A stretch of 64,000 bases of DNA from Strigamia acuminata (GCA_949358305.1 OX442322.1:2914001-2978000); one strand, 5' to 3'; counted from the stretch's first letter, positions 1 to 12,595 are shown. Notes: generated by a model from the sequence alone, not told the origin. Numbers and translations: made by a program.

Positions 1-364
1 TCGCCAAAGCAGCGGCGAAGAAAATCGGGCAGCACGCCTCGATAAATGCCGGCGCGGATCATACACGCAGGGCTTAACGCTCCCCATGTGTTACGAAGCT
101 CCATCTGCAATGATGGAAAACAAAATAATTACTAAATCGCCAATAACATGGAGATATATAAGGGTGAGCTCGAGGAACGTCGCTGAAACGTGCGGCCGTT
201 CGTCGAGTCCGATTCCTGTTCATCGATTCGTACTTGTCAGGAAGAAAGAGTCTTCTTGGCACATCTGGCTCACGTCCAATGAATAACCACGCGACGGAAT
301 CGAGCATATTAATCCGGAAATTCTCTTCGGATTATTTAAATTAAAATTAAATTGTAAATTCGTT
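1..364. other. Unassigned sequence downstream of Gypsy-2 integrase
   Basis: No family-level similarity is recognised here. It lies downstream of the Gypsy-2 integrase on the minus strand and may be its 3' region. A minus-strand GT at 426-425 and a pyrimidine-rich stretch ending in AG at 106-105 could bound an intron, but this rests on short motifs only. Confidence 0.3.
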
Positions 365-3300
365 TTAAACAAATAAATTCGCGAAATCGTTCGTAAAAAT
401 TCCAGGTGATAATATAGAACACGTACCGTCTCTCTTGTCGGCCAAGCTGGCGGTGATTCCTCTCGCTGCATTTGAGAGGATGTGTGTATCCTTCCACACT
501 AAATCATTGATCTCGAAATTCACGAATTTTCCACCGCTTTTATCTTGTAAAATGCGGTCGCACATGTTAAAAATGTGCGCCATCATATGCTTGTACGTGT
601 TGGAGATAGTTTGCTCCAATTTATACACGTACTCATGTGGTTTCTCAGGGTCCACCACATTTACCGACTCTGCCACTCGTGGGTCCCAAGGCACACGTAG
701 CTCTCGGGCGAAATTGAGATAAGCCGGAGAAAAATCTCTCGTCCTCGAGACTGTTGTTCGTATGCTGAACGCGATCTCCCTCAAGTATTCATCCCACCTA
801 TTGTGGATGTCAGTGAATATACTTAATGCATATTTAATGTCCCTGTTGAGTCGCTCAACGGGATTTGTTCTGGGATTATAGGTCGATGTGTGTGACGCTA
901 CAATACCGAACTTCTCACAAAATTTACCCCAAATTTTCGAGATAAATTGGGGTCCATTATCGGTATTATTTTACGTGGAAATCCGTAACGTAACGCCACG
1001 TCGTAGATACATTCAACGATTTTATCTGCTGAAGGTCTAGCGACGGCGTACAACTCGGGCCAACGAGTCGCTACGTCCATTATTACGATAATGTACGCGT
1101 TTTTATTTCCCGTAACGGGTTTTGGGCCCATCACATCGACACTTAAACAATCAAAAGGCGCGTAAGGCCCTAAAAAAATAGTTTCGAATGGTGATTTACT
1201 CCTTGGCTTGCACGCTTGACATCGCTGACATTGGTGGACAAAAAGAGCGATATCTTTTTTCATCCCTGTCCAGTGAAAAAGCTGTGTAGCGCGATAGAGT
1301 GTTCTGCTTACTCCCGCATGGCTTGCAAGCGGGTGCCCGTGTAACAACCACAGTATGCGACCGATTAAGGAAGCAGGTATTACTACCTTTACTGCGGTGT
1401 CTGATTCACTCAAGTCATCTTGGTGATTTGGGTGATGCTTCACCAAAAGGCCGTCATCCAATAGATAATCTATGGATTCGTGTGCATAACGACGCTTTTG
1501 CTTTCTGGTCAGGTTGGGCGGATATTTTCCTGTCAGTACGAATCTAGCTCTGTCCTGACATTTTTTGTCTAATTTTTGTTGCACAATTATTTCCTCCCTC
1601 GTCGGGGGATTGCTTTGCATTTGCTTGCCGACATGAGCGTGGAAGGCGCTTAGAAGCGGGTCATTTATTCTCCGCTCTAGCTTAAATTCCTTCTTTGCAT
1701 CCGGGTAATTCTCAGCAGATGGTTGGTATAACCGCGTCCAGAATCCGCAGAATTTTACATCTGCTGGAGACGCGGTAGGAATTTCATTCATTTTCCTTAA
1801 ATCCCAACGATGACAACTCGTTCGGCAGTAAATAATGCGGGAATCATCCTCGCCATCATCGTCAGCGTCGATAGGATCTGACACTGGTGCCCGTGACAGA
1901 GCGTCAGCCACGACGTTATATTTGACGGGCTTGTATTGAATGGTCAAGTCGCATGCCATCAGTTCCAACTGCCATCTGGCTAGTCGACCAGCTGGCTCCT
2001 TCAACTTCATCAGCCACTGTAAGGCTTGATGGTCGGTGTGAACCACAAATTTGGTGTATTCGAGATAATCTCTGAATTTCTTTATGGCCCACACAACTGT
2101 CAAACACTCCAACTCTGTGGCGTTGTAATTTTTTTCAGCGCCTTGGAGTTTGCGACTTATAAACATGCACGGCAGGTCTTGTTCGACTCCGTCGCGCACG
2201 TGAGTTTGGAGCAACGTTGCTCCCAACCCAACTCTGCTGGCGTCCGTATGTAATATGAACGGCCGGTTCAAGTCGGGTAGAGGCATGACTCCAACTTCAG
2301 TCAACATCCTCTTTATCGCATTAAATGCGATGTCACAATCGTTTGTCCACTCGAACTCCATTTCAGTTTTCAGGAGGTTGGTTATTGGAGCTGCAACCTC
2401 AGCAAGACCCGGTAAGAGTCTGCCGAAGAAGTTTATCATCCCCATAAACCTCTGTACCCCCTTAACATCTTCGGGGGGTGGAAAACGATGAATCGCGTCA
2501 ATTTTCTCGGGGCCGATTGCTAGCCCGTTGACACCAATGCGATAACCCAGGAAAGCTAATTCTTTACGGCAAAACTTGCTTTTTCCTGGATGAACCTGTA
2601 ACCCAGCTTTCGCCAGCCGGGTGAGCACTTGGTCGATGTGCTCAATGTGCTCTTCGAATGTTTTTGAGGCAATAACTATGTCATCTAGGTATGCCCACAC
2701 AAACTGATGTAGGATATCACCCAATACGCTTTCGATTAGTCTCTGAAAGGTACTGGGAGCATTCACTAAACCAAACGGCATGACGTTGAACATCAACCGT
2801 CCAATTGGCGAGTAAAATGCTGTCTTTAGTTTATCCTCTGGCCTCATTTCTACCTGCCAGTATCCCTTTGACAGATCCATCGTCGTAACCCAAGAAAAGG
2901 GGCTAAGCTCTCTCAAAATGGATTCGATCGACGGCATCTGTATGGGATCTATCTCTGTCACCGCATTTAATGGGCGGTAATCGATGCATAGACGCTGATC
3001 CGAGCCCGGGCGCATCACAAGCACAACTCGCGTCGCGTATTCTTCCTGGGCCTCGGAGACAATACCGTTGTCCAGCATTTCTTTGCACATTTTTTGCACT
3101 ATTTCACGTTTTTGCGGGTTCATTCCCTTATACGCAACTCGTATAGGTTTATTATCCGTCAATTTAATTTCGTGAATAGCCCTATTCGTTCGGCCCGGTT
3201 TTTTCGACAGAATCCCCTCATATTTAAGTAGGACCCTTCGTAGGGCTGCCGCTTCGTTTAATTCTAAAGCGGCGTCGGCGACAAGCGTTTCCACTACATT

Positions 3301-4022
3301 GTCCCGTTGCATTTCTGTTACGAATGCTTTAAAATCGTAATCTTGAACAAATCTCTTTAGGCCTTTCTCCCACTGTGTCTTGTCGGCCGCTTCTTTTATA
3401 AGAGCTGGTGGCACAACAATTGCGGGTCTTTCCGTATCATTTCTGATATAATTCCAAGATTTTGTTATTGGATTTGGTTGTATTTCCATTATTGCCATGA
3501 GGTCTAGGCCCAACAGGAAAATTCTGTCGCACGTAGGCAGGACCAGGAAAGGGTGTTGCTCTACCCCTCCGATCCACTCCATGGTTAGCAATACAACCCC
3601 TTTTGGACGCGCCAATCCGTTGGCGGTTTTAAGACGTACATTCTTATTTACGCCTTTTATTGTGTCGGTGAGACCCAATGATTCTACTATATCTTCGGAA
3701 ACGAACGAACGATCTGCTCCCGAGTCTAGCAGTCCCATAATTTTTTCACGTTCTATGGTCATGGGCAACATACATAGGCGGCTGGTGTGCTCAACCGACA
3801 CGTTGCACATGAAGACACGAAATTCTTCTGTCTCTTCTTCGACTACTTGAGGTAATTCTTCAAGCAGTAGGTTCGGTTCTTCCGCTTCAACCTCAGCGTT
3901 TGCGGTATTAACCGGCAAAGCGTTGGCTCTGTCTTGGATCTGGGATCGTTAGCTATGTCACTACCCATTTCTTTGACTGGCGGCGGCTTATCGAACCCCT
4001 TGTTGAACCCCTTCTTCTTCAT
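365..4022 (-). pseudogene. pol: Gypsy-2 pol (protease, RT, RNase H, integrase), frameshifted
   Basis: The polyprotein runs right to left. A likely ATG is at 4022, in a different frame from the main body, which is open from about 3950 to 898. Motifs seen are aspartic protease LLDSGADRSFV, RT with the YLDDIVIAS active site, RNase H with HTDAS, ELECLTVVWAI and HTDHQAL, the HHCC zinc finger of integrase (HGHPLASHAG, CQRCQACKP), and the integrase core. The first core Asp is in LSVDVMG. After PRKII the frame breaks at about 957-962, where one base of a TCC codon appears lost; the shifted frame then carries DNGPQF and NPVERLNRD, the second Asp and the Glu. The C-terminus resembles that of Gypsy-1 up to KRDG and then diverges at about 428. 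The copy is therefore non-functional. Confidence 0.85.
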
Positions 4023-5802
4023 GAATGGCGCAGACGGTTGAGAAGTTATTTCTTCGCCGCCTGCGCTGACTCGTTTTTTGACTCGTTTTTTGCCATGGCG
4101 AGTTTAATCTCTGCCATCTGCTTCATTATCGCGTCAAACTTAGCGTCTTCTTTCGCTGTTCTTGGGCACTCGTTGGAGTAATGGCCCGGTTGGTTACACT
4201 TGAAACAGCGAATATTTGATTTGTCTCTTGGGGCTTCAATCGATTTCTTCTTTTCAGGATCTGCTTTCGACGGTGGCGTGTAATTTTTTCGGAAATACTT
4301 CGGAATTTGGCCGGCATTTGGTTTTAACCTGACGCGAAATTTTTCTACCGCTCTATCTCGATGGATGAGATGCACTAGCGGTCCTTCTTCATCGCAACCC
4401 GTTGATAAGGTATCGCGATAGCTTCGTATTTCTTCGTCCGTCGAATAATCGTCTTTTTCTTCTTTTTCGTCTGATTTTCCGGCATCTTGTCCGGCTTCCT
4501 CCCCCTTCTTGACCTCCTCCAGTGTCGCTTGCATGGCTGACGCTGTCGGTGCCTTTTTAGGGGCGGCCAAAGGGTTGGAAGGCAGCGTGGATGTCAGTTT
4601 ATTTTTTATTTGTAAACCAACGCTAGCTTCCGCCAGCTCCATTATACCGGTAAGATATTCTGTAGGGCGCATGATTTTGTCAGTTGCCCCATATCTTTCT
4701 GCGCTCAACTTGAGGCGGGTAGCGGTTGCTGCTTTCTCCGCTTCTGGTAAAGCGGAATAATATCTCTTCTCGATATCTATCGTGTTCTCGAACAGGAAGG
4801 CGCCCATCTCCTCATAGCTGCCTCCTGTCGGTGCCCTTTCTTCAAGTAGCACCCGTTGAGAGTACTCCGACAAACCGCCGAGAAAGAAAAGGTTAAATCC
4901 CGTGGCATGAAATTCCATCGGGGCCTTTTCGAACAACAATCTGGCGCGAATGTCGTAATCCATAATCGTTTCAACAGGCATCTGGCGAAGGCCTCGCATC
5001 TTTCGGCTCACCTCTTCGGGTGTCTCGCCGTAGCGCAGGTCGAATCTCATTAAAAAGTCGTCCTAACCGACGCCTTTCAATCCTTGGTACCACTCACGTG
5101 CCGAGCCCGTCATCAGCTCGACAATACCGTGGGTGAGAATGTCTCCTACGGTGGCTTTAGTGGCAGTCTTAATCCGAATTACTTCGTCGAGGAAGCGATC
5201 GCCCGCCTTCCACAACCCGTCGAAACGGTTCTGGATATAAAATTGCCACCTAATATTCCCGGTGACACTCATTGTATCACGCCGGGAGACAGCGTATTTT
5301 TTCTTTACGCGGTCACCAGTGCTACGATTACGATCGTTTCGTTTGCTTAGATCGATTCCTTCGGCTTTTAACGAGCCGAGCAGGGCTCTACCAAGCTCTC
5401 CCATCGTATACTGTCGACCCGTCGAGTCGGTAAACGCGCTTTGTCGGGGAGGGTTCGGAAACTCCTCTCGTCGATGGTCGCTATTTCCCGATCGACGTCG
5501 TTTCTCTCTATCGCGCGGAGAGTTGGACCTCTTCCGGCGATTACTTGATTTATCATGCCGTCTGTCGTCGTTGGACGAGGGGTCGGAGCTGGGGTCGGGA
5601 GACGGTGAGTGGCGTGGCAGGTTGCGCCGTGAAGAGCTTGACTCTTTCCGGCCTCTACGACGGTCGTCACGTTCCCTTTCCCTGCGTTCATCGCGTTCTC
5701 TTTCCCTTCGTCTTTCTCCGGAACCTCTCTCCGAATCGTGATGACTGGGTGCATTCGACTCCAGTTCATCCGACGACGAATCACTGTTTCCGTAGTGATG
5801 CT

Positions 5803-5807
5803 GTTGT
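5803..5807. repeat. Copia-2 target-site duplication (left)
   Basis: GTTGT lies directly left of the Copia-2 LTR and is repeated at 13125-13129 directly right of the element. A 5-bp duplication is typical of Copia integration. Confidence 0.9.
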
Positions 5808-6336
5808 TGTAGCAGAGTAGGGCGCAGAATATCGGTGAATTATCACCGGGAAGCGTGAAAAATGGGGCCGTGCTGCGTGCACGGACGTGGGCGATACGAC
5901 GCGTATCGTAACGGTACGGCGCGTGGCTTACGGCCACTTATAGCGCAATAAATGAGCACACAAAGTGCTTTAAAGCAAAGGCAATGATAACAAAATATAA
6001 AACACTTTACTAAAATAAGAATACATTACATAAATGGTGTGAAAAACAATCAAGCAGCACACAGCCGTGTGCTGCGCCATCTTGGATTTGGGTAAAAGTG
6101 ATGGTGGCACTCTGGTGCCGGAAATTAGCATTAATAAAGGATAAATCATTGGATTGAAGAACAAATCATATCAAAACAAGACAAGAGTATGGAATTACAT
6201 ACGAGACAGCGTAAAACGAATAGTAACATCGAGATCAATTAAATAAGAACTAAAACACGCTGTATATCTAAACATAACAGGAAATCAAGGAAATAACAAA
6301 TATATTCATCGATACAAATTGGTCTTCTGACCAACA
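5808..6336 (-). repeat. Copia-2 3' LTR
   Basis: 529 bp, from TGTTGGTCAGAAGACC to CTCTGCTACA on the minus strand. It matches the copy at 12596-13124 except for a few substitutions. The boundaries are set by the TSD on the outer side and the polypurine tract on the inner side. Confidence 0.92.
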
Positions 6337-6350
6337 AATCCCCTCTTCGA
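6337..6350 (-). other. Copia-2 polypurine tract
   Basis: The minus strand reads GAAGAGGGGATT directly before the 3' LTR, the expected position for the plus-strand primer of reverse transcription. Confidence 0.65.
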
Positions 6351-6551
6351 TGGAAATATTTATCAGGGGACAAGATGAACGTGAACTGGAATTACAGTTG
6401 ATAATCGTCGGGAAAGGAAAATAATAAAGTCGAATCATCGAGCCGGGTACTGTCGTGGTTATCACTTAACTAAGCTCGGAATTCCCACAGAAACTCGATG
6501 ATCCTCGAAATTGGGTGAAACTAAATCAGGAATGTCACGATAAAGTTATGC

Positions 6552-9500
6552 TCAAAAGATCTTCGAAATGAGTGACCGCAAACGTTCGGATGAGAGCCAT
6601 TTCGTAAAAATGTCTGCGATATTCACTTCGGATGCAACTTTTCGAAGATCGAAGACTCCTGTCGTATACCACTCCCTGAGCCAATGGTATTTCACGCGAA
6701 TGTGTCGAGTTTTCGCGTTCTCAATGTCGTTAGACGTGAATTGGATAGCGGCCAGGGCATCAGAGTAAACAACAGGTCGAGCTAACCGATTGAGAATCGG
6801 GAAATCGGTGTACACGGAGTCCAACCAGAAAAGCTCCTTTACACACTCTACTAGGGCGATAAATTCCGCTTCCATAGTAGAGCATGCAACGGTCGACTGT
6901 TTTCGACAGGACCAGCCGATAGGGACGTTGCCGATGTACACGATGTGTCCTCCGAAACTCAAGGAGGTTTCCGGGTCGCTTGCCCACGATGCGTCGGCGA
7001 AAGCCGATAACTGACTCGATGTGCAGCCAGATAACTCGATGCAAAGGTCTGCAGTATTTGCCACGTATTGCAGAACCTGGAGAAGAGCGCGGATGTGGGT
7101 TCGGTTGTAGCACGTGTTATACTGTGCTAGAGCGATGACGGAGTACAAGATGTCGGGGCGAGTCCTCGATGCCAAAAACAATAGAGAGCCGACTACCGAT
7201 CGATAGGGAAAATCTTCTAATTTCTCTGTTGACCCACGAACGAGTGTTGTTCCCGGGGTCACTGGCACCTTAACTCGGTTGTTAGTTGATGTCCCGAACT
7301 TCTTTACAATTTTAGCGATGTAAGCACGTTGTGTAATAAACGTGCGTCCGGCGTCGCGGATGAACTCGACGCCTAGGAGCTTCGTGATCGGGCCGAGATT
7401 TACGATATCGAATTTCGAACTGATGAGTCGAATCAGCTGTGTGAAAACACTGTCGGATGCATAGAATACAACGATGTCATCCACGTAAATCAGCATGACA
7501 GCGGTGTTGCCGAGTACGTAGACACAATTGCATGCCGGCATCTTTCGAAATCCGAGGGCCCGAAGAGTTTCGTCGAGTTTTTCGAACCATTGCCTGCCGG
7601 ATTGGTGGAGCCCATATAGCGACTTGAGGAGAAGCCACATGTTGTTCGGGTCGGAGCATGTGGCACCTGCGAGGATTCGCATGTAGACTTTATGCTTGAG
7701 CTCCCCATACAGGTACGCACATTTCACATCGAGATGGGCGTCCTTCCAACCACGGAGTACGACGAGAAGGCAGAAAAATAGACGAATTAACACGAAGTTC
7801 ACGACCGGGCTAAATACTTCATCGAAATCTACACCGAGGGTTTGGTAAAAACCTTGCGCTACTAAGCGTGCTCGGTATCGAGCGACGGTTCCGGTTGCAT
7901 CGGTCTTTAGCTTAAAAATCCACTTGCAGCCGAGTATTGTCGTGTCCGGTGGTCGGGGAACTTCGGTGTAAATCTCCCGCTCTTTGAAAGTGTACAGTTC
8001 CTCTTGGATGGCTTCCCGCCACTTTGGAGCGTCGTTGAATTTCGGAATTTCGGCGAATGAAGCCGGTTCGGTTCGGCATAAATGAGCCGCATGACGAACG
8101 CCCGGAAGAACTGGTAACTTGTGCTCGAGATTGCCGAAGAAAAATAGTCCGGGGTCGTAATCGATGTTGTTTAACATACAATATTCTTCGATATCATTGT
8201 ATGATCGCAATCGGATTTTCGGAGTCGGAAAATAATAGACATCGATTAAGATTTTTCCGGGTTTTTGATCCTTTCTGAGATGTTCCTCGCGTACCCATTC
8301 ACGGCACTCGCTATCTCCACCGACGAATCGCCACTTATGAGTGGTGTGGCGCGCAGTCGCTGGTGAACTGGGATCGGGGTCGAAGATTTGCAACCCTTGC
8401 GTAGCGTGATCGTCGACGCGTTGTTGACGACGGGTTGTGATGAACCTTGGCGTCGGCACCGGTGTTTCGCGAGGAAGTGGACGTGTTGGCGAGCGCTGAG
8501 GTTATGGCGGAGCGGATGTACGAGGAGTTGTTGGAGGCGACTGTCGAGCCGATTGTTCCGCTGATGCGTCAACGCGTTCGGATGTTTCCGGATAAATCGA
8601 CAATTCGTCCATCTCTCGGATATCATGGTCCGTATCATGTTCCTCTTCATACGAAAGGTGATGAGATTGTCGAATGGACGCAGAACCCGGAGGCAACGTC
8701 ACGCACAAATCCAGCAATTCCCTTTCCGGAGTTGTCGGTGGCGGAATGTGGATGTGCGGATATGCGGGAGGCGTGTGCATCGAAGCGGATGCCGTTGACA
8801 CGTGTTGACTATTGCCATTGTCGGTATCATTCGCGGAATTTTCGGACGCCTCAGAGTCGGATCCCTTCGGCCACTGTTGATAATGGAGGTTATCATCGAA
8901 TGTAACTGTTTGTTGTCCGGGACCAGTAAACGATTGTTGCGGCTGCTGCGTCGAAATTTTTATGGATTTCCGATACGACTGCCGCTCATCGATCTTGACG
9001 TGAATAGATTCGTAGACCTTATTGTCCGTCGGATTCCAAATCCTGTATCCACGGGTCCCAGAAGCGTAGCCGACTAAATACCCCTCCCAGGCCTGCGGAT
9101 CCAGTTTCTTGCGGCCTGGCGCGGTGTAGTGCACCCAGCACTTAGAACCGACTTTTCGTAGATGTCGTAACGATAGGGCTCTCTGTCGCCAAAGGATGTA
9201 CGGGACCTGATTGTTAAGTCGAGAATGAGGGCTCCGATTCTTGATGTAGGCAAACGTGACTGCTAGCTCGGCCCAGAGCGCCTCCGGCAACTTGGTTTCG
9301 GATAAGACTGCACGAAAGTTGTCGGCCATTGTCCGGTTTATGCGCTCGGCCGTGCCGTTCATCTGTGGCGATGATGGATTGGTTCGCTGACCCTGAATAC
9401 CTTTGTCTTGAAGGTAGCGGAGAAATTCGTTTGATAAAAATTCGCCACCCCGATCCGTACGGATGGCCTTGACTTTCGCGTCCTGTATCCGCTCCACCCG

Positions 9501-11564
9501 TGCAACAAAATCCTTAAAAGTTGCGAAAACTTGTGATTTCTGCGCTAGCGGTATGATCCAGCAATAGCGTGTCGCGTCGTCGATGACGGTAAGGACGAAA
9601 CGCGCTCCTCCAAACGATGGGACAGGGGCGGGCCCCCAAATATCCATGTGGAGAAGGTCCAAAGGCTTTGTTGTCGAGGGATTCGGATCGGGCTTGTGAG
9701 AAACTCTAGTCGATTTGGCGATCCGACAATCGTTGCAAGCCAATTCCCTGCTGACTTCCCCTGGTTGCATTCCGTAAACTTGGTCGTTTGCGGCCAACAA
9801 CTTCATTTCATTGGTGTGAAGGTGGCCGAGACGGCTGTGCCACAAACCAGTGGCATCCTTGACCGAAGCCGGATTGGCAATGACTTTCGTTCTCGGCTGG
9901 GACGGATTGCCGAGGGGAGGAAAAGAATTTGCATTTGGAATTGCAGTTGGAGTCGCCGTCGGGATTGACTGTAGGGCACTCGCATAGGAAGGAGGGGTGG
10001 TCAAATTGTTGTGGATTTGAGTAGGGATAGGAGGAGGAATCGGATTGGTTGGAATGGGAGCTTGTTGGACGGGAATTTGCTTCACGGGTTCAACTAGCGG
10101 CATTTCAATCCGAAAATCCGTAATTTCTCTTTGCTGTCCTTTTCCCTTTTTCGGTTTGGGAATTTTAATAAAATCCTCTTCTGTTGTCACGTACATTTGC
10201 GGCGGTAGCGTTGGAGTCGGTTGTACAGTGGGAGAAATCGTTGTCGCAAATGTCGGATTCGTACACAAACCGTCCACATAATAAAGACCTCCTCTCTCCT
10301 TTGCACGGATAAGAGGGCTACGAATGTCCGATTGGTAAACATGAATCTCACTGTTGAAAACATGAATATGGTGTCGAGCTTTATCAATTTTCGAAACCGA
10401 AATCAAGTTGGCCTCGAAATTCGACGCGTAGAGAACATTGGTCAAATTCACGGTGCAGCGGGTCTTGTCGATGGCCATTAGCAAACGAACCGTTCCTTTT
10501 CCCGTCACTTGGGACTTGCCCTGCCCCAATTTGATATCAAATGGAATGACATCGGTGAATTCAACAAATCCAGCTCGCACGTGAGATACATGGTCTGTTG
10601 CGCCGCAATCCAGTATCCATTCATTCGATTGCATGAAATGGGCTACTGGACGTTGGACAACTTGTGGCGCATTGACGAAAAATGTCCCCTCTCGGTGTGG
10701 ATGCGAGCTTTCTCGGGGACGCGCGTTGTTGACCTTCGCGGCAGCGTTCTTGTTGCGCCTGCGACTTTTGCTCCGAGAATTACGTTGGAGTGAAACCGTA
10801 GGTTGCCCCTGTTGTTGACGGGGCGGACGTGGACATCGGTTCGCGTAATGTCCGAGCTGATCACAATTAAAGCATTTCACTGTTGAAATATCACGAGGTC
10901 CGGATTTATTTCGGGGTCGGAATTGTCCCTTCATAGACGCGTGAGCTGCTGATTGGCTCGTTCCGAGTAACCCGATGGATTTGAGCCGCATGTGCTCGGA
11001 AATCAATTGTTCGGCAACATCCTTCGGCGTGAATTGAGGATCCGGCCAATGGTATATTGCGAAGGTCGCCTGAGCATATTCGGGCGGCAGACACTTCAGA
11101 TACTGGTACGCGTGGTGAACCGGGCTAATAATCTCGTTGACATCGCTTAATTGCCGCACGTAATTGTCGACACGGGCAATGAAATCCGGCATATCCTCGC
11201 CAGGTTGGAGTTGGAGGCTGAGGAACTCCCAGCGCATCGCCGCTTGACGGGCTCTAGAGCTGGGCGCATATGTTTTCGCCAACTTGTCCCACGCCTCCTT
11301 TGGCGTGTTACAGGTTTCCAGAACCGTACGCTTGGCGGGGCTCACATGGAGGTATATGAGTCCTAGCGCCTTGTCCCTCTTTATCTTGAAGCGATCAAGT
11401 TCTTTAGGCGTTAGCGTGGCAATGTGCTCTGCCTCCTTATCCTCCGTTACGTGACGCCAAAGTCCTTCCGATTTCAAGAGAAACTGCATCGACAATCGCC
11501 ATTGTTCGTAATTGTCGACACCAAGAACCGTAATTAAATTGTTCGGATTCCCTGATTTGTGCAT
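6552..11564 (-). pseudogene. gag-pol: Copia-2 gag-pol polyprotein, one internal stop
   Basis: One frame runs from ATG 11564 (MHKSGNPNNLITVLG) to 6552, about 1670 codons, interrupted only by a TAA at 8502-8504 in the proline-rich linker. Order: gag UBN2-like region, zinc knuckle CFNCDQLGHYANRC, protease WILDCGATDHV, GAG-preintegrase finger (LWHSRLGHLH, CNDCRIAKS), integrase D-D-E (LLHMDIWGP, IRTDRGGEF, GTAERINRT), linker, MBD-like module (8136-8333), RT with ARLVAQGF and YVDDIVVF, and RNase H ending ADIFTKWLS. The upstream in-frame codon at 11600 is GTG, so the ATG at 11564 is chosen. The single stop could be a late mutation or readthrough; with about 99.4% LTR identity it is probably recent. 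Confidence 0.9.
8136..8333 (-). other. MBD-like domain inside Copia-2 pol
   Basis: Between the integrase linker and RT the protein has a Trp region, then LRKDQKPGK, then LIDVYYFPTP, then IRLRSYNDIEEYC and finally GLFFF. This matches the methyl-CpG-binding fold pattern (RKxG, GKxDVYY, RxRS, FDF). Residues aligned with MeCP2 R111, D121, Y123 and R133 are R, D, Y and R. The Asp-to-Arg spacing of 12 is preserved; there is one extra residue between the first Arg and the Asp. Methyl-CpG binding is inferred, not shown. Confidence 0.6.
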
Positions 11565-12582
11565 TTTGAATCGCTGGACGAGACACGACGCGGAGAACAC
11601 AAAGGCTCAGAGAGTGGCACAAAATCGGAGCACAATTCACTATTCGGAGCACTTCACTGCACGGTTCCCTCGGTGTTCGAGGCGAAAAACCACAAATTGG
11701 GCAATTACTTCTGAAGGAATCAAATAACCTCCGGTTGCCAGTCTGAAAGGGTCCGATCGGCTTCCTGGAGCCGCGGGAAACCTCACTTGTACCGCGACAA
11801 GCACAACCGGAGAATACGTGTAAGCGTGATCGGACTCGATCGAAGAGCAAACACGATTCTAAAGGAACCCCCAAAAGCCTTAAATTTATCTTAAAGTTAA
11901 CAATGGTATTTCGAAAAGGAGAAATAGATGAATCGATCGCGGTTGCGATCCTCGCGCAAATGAAGGCGCGGCTCGGCTTTCTCGAAAAGCCGGAGAAAAC
12001 GCAATTCGGACGTGAATGTCCGAATTCTTCTCGAAAAATCGAAAAATCGAAAATTCGAGGCTCTTCGTCCTCTTGAAAAGTTCGGTGATAACCGCCGTTC
12101 ACCGGGGAACTAAGCGGCGAACAATCGAGTGTTCGATTCTCGTTGGAACCGCCGCACTTCGCTAAGCGGTGTCGAAAATCGAAAATGCGGCAAAATCTGA
12201 AAATAAATAATATTCGCCTCGAAATCCGCGAATCCCGCGTGGTTTCGGACGAAATTAATCGAGGAATCGCTGGAAAAACAGCCCTGGCTGCTACACAGCG
12301 TCGAAAAATCGAAAAATCTGAAAATAACAATTTTTGCTTTAAAATTCGCGAATCCCGCGGAATTTTAAGCAAAATTAACGGCGAAAATGACAAAATGTGC
12401 AGTGTGCACGATGCTAAACGTCGGCAGGGCGTCTCAGGCGATGTGCGAGACGTGAAGCAGACGAAAATCGGCCGGAATGCAGTTGAAATCTGAAAATATA
12501 AAGTTTCGTCGCACAAATCGCGAATTTCGCGAAAAATACGCCGAAAATTAATCAGAAAATGGTTGTGTTTGACCACAACCAT
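11437..12582 (-). CDS. Open frame spanning the Copia-2 leader
   Basis: An ATG-initiated frame of 381 codons starts inside the primer site and runs through the whole 1-kb leader into gag in another frame. The predicted product is rich in Arg, Phe, Ser and Cys and contains repeated PRDSRI/TRDSRI motifs that follow the leader's structural repeats. No domain is recognised. It may be a by-product of the repeats, or a real upstream ORF. No homology supports it. Confidence 0.25.
   Translation of the reverse strand: MVVVKHNHFLINFRRIFREIRDLCDETLYFQISTAFRPIFVCFTSRTSPETPCRRLASCTLHILSFSPLILLKIPRDSRILKQKLLFSDFSIFRRCVAARAVFPAIPRLISSETTRDSRISRRILFIFRFCRIFDFRHRLAKCGGSNENRTLDCSPLSSPVNGGYHRTFQEDEEPRIFDFSIFREEFGHSRPNCVFSGFSRKPSRAFICARIATAIDSSISPFRNTIVNFKINLRLLGVPLESCLLFDRVRSRLHVFSGCACRGTSEVSRGSRKPIGPFQTGNRRLFDSFRSNCPICGFSPRTPREPCSEVLRIVNCAPILCHSLSLCVLRVVSRPAIQNAQIRESEQFNYGSWCRQLRTMAIVDAVSLEIGRTLASRNGG
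12175..12560 (-). repeat. Three structured repeats in the Copia-2 leader
   Basis: Three diverged copies of a roughly 60-80 bp unit lie near 12195-12265, 12310-12385 and 12490-12550. Each contains CGCGAATCCCGCG or CGCGAATTTCGCG flanked by complementary arms, for example TTGCTTTAAAATTC and GAATTTTAAGCAA. The RNA would form repeated stem-loops, as expected of packaging or dimerisation signals; that role is inferred. Confidence 0.6.
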
Positions 12583-12594
12583 CCTCTGCTACCA
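12577..12594 (-). other. Copia-2 primer binding site (initiator Met tRNA 3' end)
   Basis: The minus strand reads TGGTAGCAGAGGATGGTT one base inside the 5' LTR. This complements the 3' terminus of eukaryotic initiator methionine tRNA (ending ATCCTCTGCTACCA). Confidence 0.85.
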
Positions 12595-12595
12595 A

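Noticed and set aside
5262-5741. A 159-codon plus-strand ORF rich in Ser/Arg
   Set aside because: Antisense shadow of the Arg/Ser/Asp-rich minus-strand Gypsy-2 gag.
11591-11600. GTG at 11600 as the start of Copia-2 gag, and TTG at 36759 for Copia-1
   Set aside because: Eukaryotic elements normally use ATG; the first ATGs (11564 and 36855) precede the conserved gag domains.
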